Virus record (IMG/VR): IMGVR_UViG_3300042564_003785
Location: 1 to 21,248 of that record
Length of the DNA: 21,248 bases
Strand: one strand, 5' to 3'
Source: a virus
Below are positions 9,064 to 16,029 of this stretch, in pieces. Position numbers and translations under genes: made by a program. The notes below the pieces were generated by a model. That model saw nothing but the letters and a program-made list of their open reading frames with translations. It did no database searches and was not told the origin of the DNA. Numbering within the stretch: position 1 is the stretch's first letter; every line of letters begins with the position of its first letter.

Positions 9064-9618
9064 TTATGCTGTTATTGCAAATGTTCTAATGTTGTTTGTC
9101 GCATTTTGCCCAGAAGCCGTTAAAACTACCATAGAATTATCTGGTGAAGTCGCGTTTACATATATAGAATGAAGTCCAACAGCTAACTTTGATGTAATTT
9201 CAGCTGGAATAGTAAAACTGAATACTCCAGTAGTTGAATTTATTTGAATTGCTGTCGCCTCTACTTGATAAGCTGGATAAGTTGAAGTTGTTCTAGCTAC
9301 ATCTATTTGAGCAATTACTTTTATAGCTGGCATTACTGTATTGTTTGTTCCATCAGATAACAAATAGGTTGCCGTTCCGCTAATTGTAATAGCTGCTCCT
9401 TTTGCGTAGGTTACACTAGCTAATTCATTAAACGTTTTAGCTGTTCCAGCTCCAGTTCCTACTGAACCAGCAGTATAGTTTAATCTATTAACTGCTTTTG
9501 GGACATAGTCGATCATCTTTCTTTTCGTCAAGAAATTAATCAAAGACAAAACGCTAGAGTAGTTTCTAGGTTTAATCTTTAACGCTTTATCTTCTTGAGC
9601 TGTTCTTATGATAGGCAT
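9064..9618 (-). CDS. Small beta-rich protein encoded between the two gpJ halves, function unknown
   Basis: 184 residues, no family recognised. A basic N-terminus (about 1-45, many Lys/Arg) is followed by a Thr/Ala/Val/Ile-rich region of alternating hydrophobic strands (about 60-184). That region contains GAAITISGTATYLLSDG and GVFSFTIPAEI stretches that look like an Ig-like sandwich. No signal peptide, cysteines or catalytic motif is seen. It sits 11 nt after the gpJ-N stop and 16 nt before the gpJ-C start, so all three should be co-transcribed. A structural tail-tip role (linker or decoration between gpJ-N and gpJ-C) is inferred from position only. No Shine-Dalgarno is visible. It may represent a module that in other phages lies inside gpJ. 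Confidence 0.75.
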   Translation of the reverse strand: MPIIRTAQEDKALKIKPRNYSSVLSLINFLTKRKMIDYVPKAVNRLNYTAGSVGTGAGTAKTFNELASVTYAKGAAITISGTATYLLSDGTNNTVMPAIKVIAQIDVARTTSTYPAYQVEATAIQINSTTGVFSFTIPAEITSKLAVGLHSIYVNATSPDNSMVVLTASGQNATNNIRTFAITA

Positions 9619-9629
9619 TGGTTATAATT

Positions 9630-10529
9630 TTAATCGTAATTGATTATTTCTACAGCATTATTTGTCGCTTTTGTTTCTGTAGCTGGATTGCTTCCTGCGT
9701 TTACTGATACTGTCGCTCCGTTGTTTCTGTTTACTAATGGATTAGAAGAGCTTGCCGCAACAGTAGATGTTGTTGGCGCTTGCGTATAACTTGTGCTTCC
9801 ATTTCCAATCATATAAGCCCAAGGACTCTGAACTAATCCTGAAATCGGGATTCGTTTTGAAGAGTAATTAGGGCTTCCTTCTACGCCCCATTTAAATATT
9901 AAATCTAAACTTGATGCTTTATTCATACCCATTTCTCCAGCATCCCCCTTTCCTCTTCCTTCTGAAACAGTATCCATTAAAGACTCCACAACTAAACTTA
10001 CTTTTAGTTTTTTAACGTCTCTGTTTTTAATTTTATGAATAAATAAATAAGGATCTTGCGCTTTATCTGGCCACCCTTCCGAATTAATAGCCCATAGGGT
10101 GAAATTTCTTGATTCAACTCCAGCTCTTGGGGTTAATGGTCTTATATCTTGTTGCGTTGTTATTGGTCCAAGCAGTTTAAAATTAACTGGTTTTGCAATA
10201 TGAACATTTTTAAAATTAACTAACGGCTTTTGATTTTCGGTTCCAAAATTAATCTCCATCATAACGTTTCTATAATTGTATTCGCCTTTATAGTTCATTA
10301 CTGCATTTCCATTAAGATATATTCCTTTTAACATGTCTAAACCGTAAACCTTTTTACCGTATTGATCTACTAGTCCATAAATTGGCCCTTCGCAAATCAA
10401 ATCGACGCATTCATATATAGATATTGATTTCTTTAAATTTTGTCCATTAGGAGGCGGGACAAGAGCAGGTATAGGAGCACTACTTCCTCCAGCTCCTTTT
10501 ATAAATCTTAATGGGTTTAATATTTTCAT
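9630..10529 (-). CDS. Tail-tip protein, N-terminal part of a split lambda gpJ homologue
   Basis: 299 residues. The segment about 35-80 (SISIYECVDLICEGPIYGLV followed by a KGIYLNGNAV motif) matches the lambda gpJ N-terminus, where ISEGPIEG leads into SVLLN. Residues 160-245 continue the gpJ-like beta domain (KKLKVSLVVESL, then IPISGLVQSP), corresponding to the gpJ part that contacts the tail tube and gpL/gpI. The last ~55 residues are a low-complexity Ser/Thr/Ala/Asn tail. It begins 1 nt after the gpI stop, with only a weak purine-rich leader. Together with gpJ-C it covers the lambda gpJ core, so I read this as a true gene split rather than decay: both parts have their own starts and intact frames. 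The assembled tip would need both proteins to associate. Confidence 0.85.
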   Translation of the reverse strand: MKILNPLRFIKGAGGSSAPIPALVPPPNGQNLKKSISIYECVDLICEGPIYGLVDQYGKKVYGLDMLKGIYLNGNAVMNYKGEYNYRNVMMEINFGTENQKPLVNFKNVHIAKPVNFKLLGPITTQQDIRPLTPRAGVESRNFTLWAINSEGWPDKAQDPYLFIHKIKNRDVKKLKVSLVVESLMDTVSEGRGKGDAGEMGMNKASSLDLIFKWGVEGSPNYSSKRIPISGLVQSPWAYMIGNGSTSYTQAPTTSTVAASSSNPLVNRNNGATVSVNAGSNPATETKATNNAVEIINYD

Positions 10530-10530
10530 C

Positions 10531-13500
10531 TTATTTATCTTTTCTTATGGGCGGATCGTTATAAGATAACGTTGGATCTATTGCTCCTCTTGCAGATGTA
10601 TTTGCAAGTGTTTCGTTAAATGTTATAGAAATTTTTACTGGCGCTGATTTTAATTCTAAAGCTCCTATTTTTGCAGAGCATTGCCATTGAGAGTTATATA
10701 CAGAAAGTCCTGATTTTGAGGCTTGTGGTCTTTGAGATACAAATCTAACCAACCGATTAGAAGTAGCGGAAGTTTGTTGCGCGTAACTTAATAAATCTTC
10801 AAAAACAAAACCGCCGCTACCAGTTACTGATGTTGCTGTTTTAAAGAACACTGTTCCAACTGAAGAAGATGAAGCACCAATAGCTGTCCAGTTTGTTGTA
10901 CCAGAAGTAATAATCTTATATTTTCTTCCAAACTTCATAGCTGACGCTGCAATCGGCAATACTTTGCTTCTAAACTTCGCTGATTTAGAAACGTTTAAAT
11001 CATTTAAAACTGAATAAAATAATTTATCTTTTGCAATCAATGCGTAAGAAGAATAAGAGCCGCCATCTAATTTTGATTTGCTGTACAAACTAATACCATC
11101 GGAACCAATGCCATCTTGAAACCTTGCATATAAACGATGATAGCCAAGAGTAAGGGTAACTTCTTGAGTTGTTGAACTTAAATCATTTATTGCTGGAGGC
11201 GGAACTAACTGCATACCAAATCCGTGATTTCCGTAAAAAGAACTTGCGAGTTGGCCATCAAGATAAAGATCAGCAGCGTCATCTGAGTCTATTTTAAATG
11301 AATATTTATTGACTGGATATATCTTTCCATTTCCCAAAGAAGATGGCAGAGAAGCATTTTTGGTGAACGTCATGCCTAGTTCCGGTATTATTGGAGCGCC
11401 TCCAACTCCAGTTAATCCTAATTCAGCCCATTGTCCAGTATCGCCTATCTTTACAATTTCGTAAGTAACTCCTTCTTGCGCGTCATAAGAGTTAATGACT
11501 TTAGTTTTGTCCATTTCCACATACAAGTATCCATAAAACTCCATCGCATAATTATCTAAAGAGTTTCTATCAAGAGTTGATCTTGTTATTGTTCTTAGGT
11601 TAGTCATGTTCAGCTCTTGATCATAAACTCCCTGAACAGTATATGCTGGGAAATTATCAATTAGCGAATCAAAATCTGTTTTATTTTCTGGAGATGTTGA
11701 TGGCCCAGCAACAACAGACCAAGCAGAAGCCCAATCGCCACCTAAAGCGCCCAATTCTGGAATAACTCCAGCATTAGCTTTTAATGCTTTATATGTTGAC
11801 TGGAAAGCTGGAGCAGTTATCTCTGCCCAAAAAGAAGTATTGACTGCGTTATTTACTATAGGAAATGGCTGCGATTCTCTTATCGCATTTGCTGTTGAAG
11901 CAGTAGTGTATGTTTCCGTTGATGTTGCTCCTGAGATTACAAACTTAAATGTATTTGTAGCTACTTCTGTAATTGTTCTTGTTCCGTTTGCATAAACAGT
12001 TCCCGTTAAACCATCAACGACTACAACGTTGCCAACACTTAACCCATGAGAAGAGCTTGTTACCGTTACTGTATCTAAATTTCTTGTCGCAGCAGTAATT
12101 GGTTTTGGAGAATATCCTGATTCAGTAGCTACAAAATAACGCGTCACTACAGCTGTAGCGTTATTAGCTGCTGCATATGAGCCGTCTCCAGTTCCACTAG
12201 CTAAAACATAAGTAAAAGTGTTTGATGCTGGAGTAGATGTTATTGTTTTCGATCCATTTACATTTGGGCTTCCAGTTATTCCTGTTACCTCCACAATGTT
12301 TCCAGCCGCATATCCGTGATTTGTTTTCGTTGTTACCGTAACAGTCAAACTTGATATAGTCGCTCCAGAAATATAATTTGTGTGAAGGTATTTCGTAACT
12401 TCTTTCTTTACGAATTTGTACGATGAATCAAATGTTGGGAAGTTTAAATTAGCAAATTCTGTTGGACCCCATTTTATCAAAGTGTTAAGTGGGTATGTAA
12501 CAAAGTAATTTGCGGAAGTATTGATTGCGTTTGTTGCCTTTGTCTTTAACTGAAATGGAATTGGATCATACGATCTATACGCCAAACCATTTTGAAACGC
12601 AAACGCTGTTTCTATTGCGATTGCGCCTTTCTTTGTCGCGGACAATTCTTTCCAATCATAAACAATATCAGGATTGTAAGTAGATATATCAGGATTAGAT
12701 ACAACTTCTCCATTTGTTTTAACAATAACTTCAACTGGATCAGTAGCAACTTTTGCAGCTGAACTTGTAATAACATTAATATAGGAGTTTAATATATTAA
12801 TGCTTGAGAATGTTTCGCTTTCAGAGTCGTTTGCTGATTGGTTGGTAGAGAATCCATCGGCATTTAAATTATAAGGAGATGGAGCTTCATCTTCTGAAAC
12901 CAATTCAGTATAATCATTGATCGCCTTATCAGCAGGAGTCATCAACTGTTTAATGTCTGTGGCTAATGGATAATGGTTGGTTGCCGCACTAATTTGCGAT
13001 GATCCCACTAACAATCTTCCATATCCAACAGGAACAGCTTGTCCTTGAGATACGTTGCTAGGTTTGTTGCCAAAAAGATAAGATTTGCCGCCAGCAGCTA
13101 CTTCCTGATTAAAGTCTGGTTTAGGCTGCGGAAACAACAAAGTCATAACTCCTTGAATAGCCAATCCAGCTCCTATTGCCGCCACAGCGCCGCTCAACCC
13201 AGCTAAAGAACCAGCCGCTGTAGTTGCTACCGCTCCAGCAACACCCGCTGTGGTTCCTGCTGAAAAAATACCCAAACCAGCAAAACCAAGTCCTCCAGTC
13301 ATTGCGATTAAAGCTACGCCAGCAGCCAACATCAATATGCCTCCTGAATTGCTTCCAGCGCCCCAAACAACAGGAACGATGTGCATTTCTTTTGGAGCCT
13401 TTTCAATATAAAGCTCTTTAGGATTACTTAATACTTCATCATCTATAACTATTCTGTATAAAACTCCTTTGATAGCTAATTTTTTAACAGTATTAGCAAA

Positions 13501-13614
13501 GTTTTTTTTATTAGCGTTGATAGCTGAAAATACTTCTTTTGGAGAACTAATGTTTAAATTAAAACATTCTCCAAATAAGTTACGCAACTCTCCATGTAAA
13601 TATACGTTAGTCAT
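10531..13614 (-). CDS. Expanded tail assembly / tip protein, lambda gpI-like N-terminus with PA14-like module
   Basis: 1027 residues against about 220 for lambda gpI. Residues 1-85 are ubiquitin-like and gpI-type (YLHGELRNLFGECF, ending HIVPVVWGA). A Gly/Ala hydrophobic region follows (92-161), then KSYLFGNKPSNVSQGQAVPVGYGRL-type residues (177-201), matching the gpI segment ending in VLPVLYG. The remaining ~800 residues are additions: two related H-G...G..V.V.G....NG...IT...NTF repeats (431-471, 521-560), a Y-I-G-W-G-F module (717-751), a PA14-like domain (about 765-860: SDDAADLYLDG, then TLGYHRLYARF), and a second Y-I-G-W-G-T-F module (896-936). Lambda gpI is needed for tail-tip assembly. 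Here the extra domains suggest it stays in the virion and binds sugars (inferred). It overlaps gpK by 8 nt and has no Shine-Dalgarno. Confidence 0.88.
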   Translation of the reverse strand: MTNVYLHGELRNLFGECFNLNISSPKEVFSAINANKKNFANTVKKLAIKGVLYRIVIDDEVLSNPKELYIEKAPKEMHIVPVVWGAGSNSGGILMLAAGVALIAMTGGLGFAGLGIFSAGTTAGVAGAVATTAAGSLAGLSGAVAAIGAGLAIQGVMTLLFPQPKPDFNQEVAAGGKSYLFGNKPSNVSQGQAVPVGYGRLLVGSSQISAATNHYPLATDIKQLMTPADKAINDYTELVSEDEAPSPYNLNADGFSTNQSANDSESETFSSINILNSYINVITSSAAKVATDPVEVIVKTNGEVVSNPDISTYNPDIVYDWKELSATKKGAIAIETAFAFQNGLAYRSYDPIPFQLKTKATNAINTSANYFVTYPLNTLIKWGPTEFANLNFPTFDSSYKFVKKEVTKYLHTNYISGATISSLTVTVTTKTNHGYAAGNIVEVTGITGSPNVNGSKTITSTPASNTFTYVLASGTGDGSYAAANNATAVVTRYFVATESGYSPKPITAATRNLDTVTVTSSSHGLSVGNVVVVDGLTGTVYANGTRTITEVATNTFKFVISGATSTETYTTASTANAIRESQPFPIVNNAVNTSFWAEITAPAFQSTYKALKANAGVIPELGALGGDWASAWSVVAGPSTSPENKTDFDSLIDNFPAYTVQGVYDQELNMTNLRTITRSTLDRNSLDNYAMEFYGYLYVEMDKTKVINSYDAQEGVTYEIVKIGDTGQWAELGLTGVGGAPIIPELGMTFTKNASLPSSLGNGKIYPVNKYSFKIDSDDAADLYLDGQLASSFYGNHGFGMQLVPPPAINDLSSTTQEVTLTLGYHRLYARFQDGIGSDGISLYSKSKLDGGSYSSYALIAKDKLFYSVLNDLNVSKSAKFRSKVLPIAASAMKFGRKYKIITSGTTNWTAIGASSSSVGTVFFKTATSVTGSGGFVFEDLLSYAQQTSATSNRLVRFVSQRPQASKSGLSVYNSQWQCSAKIGALELKSAPVKISITFNETLANTSARGAIDPTLSYNDPPIRKDK
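11035..11322 (-). other. PA14-like domain in the gpI homologue (residues ~765-860)
   Basis: Sub-gene region. The strand pattern Y-S-F-K-I-D-S-D-D-A-A-D-L-Y-L-D-G, then L-T-L-G-Y-H-R-L-Y-A-R-F, and G-S-D-G-I-S-L-Y is typical of the PA14/GLEYA sugar-binding fold. The gpL homologue holds a second copy (14434-14706) with the same landmarks. Carbohydrate binding is the usual role in the family but is inferred here. Confidence 0.65.
11935..12324 (-). repeat. Two diverged tandem protein repeats inside the gpI homologue
   Basis: Residues 431-471 and 521-560 share the pattern H-G, then A/S-x-G-N-I/V-V-x-V-x-G-L/I-T-G, x-N-G-x-x-T-I-T, N-T-F. They are 90 residues apart and each is followed by a Thr/Ala-rich segment. 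The nucleotide sequences have diverged, so this is an old domain duplication, not a recent DNA repeat. Such small beta modules are frequent in phage virion proteins; their role is unknown. Confidence 0.6.
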
Positions 13615-13969
13615 AGTATTTTTTGAGCATTTCTATATACTCTTTATTTACATGAGGAACCTTGGGAACGATAAGATTAAATTTTTCTGTTTGTTTGCTG
13701 TAAATCAAGTAAGGAATACATGAATTTTCGCAGTTGAATCTATCAAATTTAGATTCATCTTCTTCTGTCTTTGGATGAGTATGATAAATAGCAGCAAGCT
13801 TTCCGCTTTTGATTTGCTTGATAACTTCTAAAGGATGAATCTCAAATACGTCGTTTTCGTAAACAGCGATATTTTTTGCTGGTTCAGTTTTGATTTCGCC
13901 GTTTTCAATATAGACGAATCCACAAACCTCAACACTAGATGTAGCTGCGTGATCAATAATAGATTTCAT
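13607..13969 (-). CDS. JAB/MPN (JAMM) metallopeptidase-type tail protein, lambda gpK-like, without NlpC/P60 domain
   Basis: 120 residues. A full JAMM zinc motif is visible: E14 in SSVEVCGFV, then H63-T-H65-P, S73 and D76, with the exact H-x-H-x7-S-x2-D spacing. Lambda gpK carries a JAB-like N-terminal domain plus a C-terminal NlpC/P60 peptidase; here only the JAB part exists. The position between gpL and gpI is that of gpK. The likely role is in tail-tip assembly or processing, possibly as a metallopeptidase; the substrate is unknown. Its start lies 2 nt after the gpL stop and it overlaps gpI by 8 nt, so translation is probably coupled. The missing NlpC/P60 domain may be encoded elsewhere or be dispensable. 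Confidence 0.9.
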   Translation of the reverse strand: MKSIIDHAATSSVEVCGFVYIENGEIKTEPAKNIAVYENDVFEIHPLEVIKQIKSGKLAAIYHTHPKTEEDESKFDRFNCENSCIPYLIYSKQTEKFNLIVPKVPHVNKEYIEMLKKYYD

Positions 13970-13971
13970 GG

Positions 13972-15489
13972 TTATTGTTGAGACATTCCGTATTCTTCTG
14001 TACCGGGGAATCCGCCAAAAGGAAGTCCATCTTGATTTCCAAATCTCAATTTGCAGCCTTTAATACTCTTGGAGCATTGGTCGGGAATCCAATATTCTTT
14101 ATTGAAGTATGGATCTTTTGTACTGCTAGATGTATGGTTTTTAGCGCAAACAAATACTTTATGAATCGGCTCCCAATTTGGAATTGCGTTAATATCAGAT
14201 TTAGTTACTTTGATATTGTGATTTTCTCTATAAACATAATCGCCAACTTTGTAATTATAGTTAGAAATCCATTTGTCCCTGTTGACTAATAAACCAAAAG
14301 TTGATTCATTAATGCCTACATATCTAGAGATTGCGGAGTCTGTTCCAAATCTTTGAGCGCTTGTTAATGTTGAAGCCTCATCCGCATCGTAGTAGTACCT
14401 AGAAACAGGAACAGCTGCCCATGATGTAACCGCTGGCGGTTTATAGTAAATAGTTAAAGCTCCACCATCTCCTTGATTATACCATCTAATTAAAACTCTA
14501 TGATAACCTTCTTTTAAGAAAATAGTTCCTTCTTCTTGTGGAGCGGTTGTATTTTGTGGACCACTACCATAATCTCCAGCAATTACGTCGCCATCAATAA
14601 ATAATTCAGCAGCATCATCAGGATCAACTCCAAGAGAGTAGCTTCCAGCTTGCCCTTTATCTACTTTGAAGTAACCGAGAAATTCAGTAAATACATAAGT
14701 ATCGTTTGTCACTGTAACAGAACTAACGGCAGATTCAGAAGAGAATGTCGCTTGAGCAATTTTGGTAGTAAACTCAGAAGAATTTGCTGGAGAATCTGGA
14801 CTACCAGTAGTTGTGTAAACTCTTTTTAAAAGACCTGCTCTAAAATCAGTTGCAACAGAAAGTCTTAAATCGTTCTCGTCCGCAACAGGCGCGCCCATAT
14901 AACGGCATCCGTTACCTCTATAATGAAAAGAACAATAACGAGACATTACAATTCTTTTTGGGAAATTTACTCCATCAAGTTCAAGCGGCGAAGCTAACTC
15001 AAATTCTACAACAGCTTTATTTTCACTAGAGCGTCTTAGAATAAAGAAAACTTGATCTTCTAAGCCCGCTTTTGGATCGGCGCTTCCATAAGGATTAGCT
15101 CCAAGTGGTTTAGCCGCTGTTGGCGAAAAGTTTTTATCGTCAAGAAATTTAACAAATGTGCGCTTTCTTACCACTTTTGCGCCAACTAAGTTGTTATATC
15201 TTCTGATTAAGTTAGATACGAAGAAGTCTTGATTAGAAACTGCTAATTTTGGTCTAGGAAGTGTTCCGTCGCCTTTACTCTCAAACCCAGAACTTTGAAT
15301 TGGAAATGGCGCATACTCTTCACCTTGCCAATAAACCGAACCTTCTATTCCATTAGTGCCGCCATGAATGTAAAGTTTCTCATCAGGAAAGTTAACGTAA
15401 TCATAGTAAATGACAAAAAACTCTAGCAGCGCGGATGGTTCCAGCGAGAATAGAGCAGTATTGACTAAATGGTTAGATTCCCTTGACAT
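13972..15489 (-). CDS. Tail-tip protein, lambda gpL-like, with [4Fe-4S] cysteines separated by a large inserted region
   Basis: 505 residues against about 230 for lambda gpL. Residues 20-210 follow gpL: YWQGEEYAPFPIQSSGFE, LPRPKLAVSN, LVGAKVVRKRTFVKFLD, FELASPLELDG, then C186-x8-C195 and PVADEND. The C-terminus gives C472-x6-C479 and GGF. These two cysteine pairs have the same internal spacing as the four iron-sulfur ligands of lambda gpL. Between the pairs about 276 residues are inserted, including a PA14-like domain (262-352: SLGVDPDDAAELFIDGD, KEGYHRVLIRW) and a CBM5/12-like motif (409-470: YKVGDYVY, FVCAKNH, KEYW). It is the first gene of the tail block on this strand. The start is preceded by GGTAAAAGGAA very close to the ATG, a weak Shine-Dalgarno. 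Product placement at the tail tip, below the tube, is known for gpL. Confidence 0.92.
   Translation of the reverse strand: MSRESNHLVNTALFSLEPSALLEFFVIYYDYVNFPDEKLYIHGGTNGIEGSVYWQGEEYAPFPIQSSGFESKGDGTLPRPKLAVSNQDFFVSNLIRRYNNLVGAKVVRKRTFVKFLDDKNFSPTAAKPLGANPYGSADPKAGLEDQVFFILRRSSENKAVVEFELASPLELDGVNFPKRIVMSRYCSFHYRGNGCRYMGAPVADENDLRLSVATDFRAGLLKRVYTTTGSPDSPANSSEFTTKIAQATFSSESAVSSVTVTNDTYVFTEFLGYFKVDKGQAGSYSLGVDPDDAAELFIDGDVIAGDYGSGPQNTTAPQEEGTIFLKEGYHRVLIRWYNQGDGGALTIYYKPPAVTSWAAVPVSRYYYDADEASTLTSAQRFGTDSAISRYVGINESTFGLLVNRDKWISNYNYKVGDYVYRENHNIKVTKSDINAIPNWEPIHKVFVCAKNHTSSSTKDPYFNKEYWIPDQCSKSIKGCKLRFGNQDGLPFGGFPGTEEYGMSQQ
14434..14706 (-). other. PA14-like domain in the gpL homologue (residues ~262-352)
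   Basis: Sub-gene region. It shows F-L-G-Y-F near the start, the D-P-D-D-A-A-E-L-F-I-D-G turn, the K-E-G-Y-H-R-V-L-I-R-W strand and a G-G-A-L-T-I-Y-Y-K-P-P end, all landmarks of PA14-type beta sandwiches. It lies inside the insertion that separates the two iron-sulfur cysteine pairs of gpL. The sister copy is in gpI. Confidence 0.65.
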
Positions 15490-15519
15490 TTCCTTTTACC
15501 TTTAGATTATATTACACCC
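15490..15519. promoter_or_regulatory. 30-bp divergent intergenic region between the tail block and the + strand block
   Basis: The only divergent junction in the window; leftward tail genes and rightward genes both start from it. It is AT-rich. Read leftward it has TAATATAAT about 15 nt before the gpL ATG, followed by AAAGG. Read rightward it has ATTATATTA just before the acetyltransferase-like ATG. Either could be a -10-like or T4-late-like element. With so few bases, at least one promoter probably overlaps the opposite coding region. Assignment is tentative. Confidence 0.35.
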
Positions 15520-16002
15520 ATGAGTCAGAAAAACCATATAAAAATAGACTCTTTCAAAATAACTAGAATGTATTTAAACGACATTCCAGAAGTTCTAAAA
15601 CTCGCCATATCAGCGCAATCCAAATTCGGAGTTACTTCAACAGTAGCTCCTTCTTTGTTTTTTAGGGAAATCGGCGCGATACTTCAAAAAAACGCCATCA
15701 CTTCATTTGTTTTCAGAGACATGAAAGATAGAATTTTTGCCGCTTTCGTTATCTCTCCAATTACAACAGCATCGGCTGAGATTGCTCACGTTTTCGTTGA
15801 CAGTCGAGTTATCCAAACTACAGAGATGCAGCAAGCGTTTAAAGACAAACTTGAAGAACTCAAATACAAAGAGATCGCCGCAAATGTAATGAAAAGCCGT
15901 AAAAGATACAGTATCTACGTTAAATTTTTAAATACTTACGGTTTCAATGAAATAGCAAATGACAATGATGCTTATTTAAAACTTATTTATAGAAAAAGTT
16001 AA
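15520..16002 (+). CDS. Possible GNAT-fold acetyltransferase
   Basis: 160 residues. The order of elements is suggestive of GNAT N-acyltransferases: strand-helix (FKITRMYLNDIPEVLKLAIS, 12-31), strands around FVFRDMKDRIFAAFVIS (63-79), a central strand EIAHVFVDSRV (87-97), a helix, then MKSRKRYSIYVKFLNTYGFNEI (119-140). The last resembles the C-terminal helix and GF-E-strand of the fold. The acetyl-CoA loop (Q/R-x-x-G-x-G/A) is not clear, so activity is uncertain. It starts a rightward block, diverging from the tail operon, with no Shine-Dalgarno. A role in modifying phage or host protein is possible, but nothing in the sequence names a substrate. An alternative is a small unrelated alpha/beta phage protein. 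Confidence 0.45.
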   Translation: MSQKNHIKIDSFKITRMYLNDIPEVLKLAISAQSKFGVTSTVAPSLFFREIGAILQKNAITSFVFRDMKDRIFAAFVISPITTASAEIAHVFVDSRVIQTTEMQQAFKDKLEELKYKEIAANVMKSRKRYSIYVKFLNTYGFNEIANDNDAYLKLIYRKS

Positions 16003-16012
16003 AGTTAATGTA

Positions 16013-16029
16013 ATAATCATAATGATTAT
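16013..16029. promoter_or_regulatory. 17-bp perfect palindrome covering the start of the exported-protein gene
   Basis: ATAATCAT-A-ATGATTAT, two 8-bp arms around one A. It spans the first ATG (16022) and abuts the second (16028). It could be an operator for a dimeric regulator or, in mRNA, a weak AT-only hairpin over the start codon. AT-richness makes chance possible. Confidence 0.3.

Noticed and set aside
9048-9640. Programmed frameshifting joining the gpJ pieces
   Set aside because: Stops and starts are separated by 11-16 nt with separate ATGs, and no slippery heptamer was recognised at the joins.
13121-13421. Two overlapping open frames within the hydrophobic region of gpI
   Set aside because: They arise from the Gly/Ala-rich codons of gpI; low complexity and no start signals.
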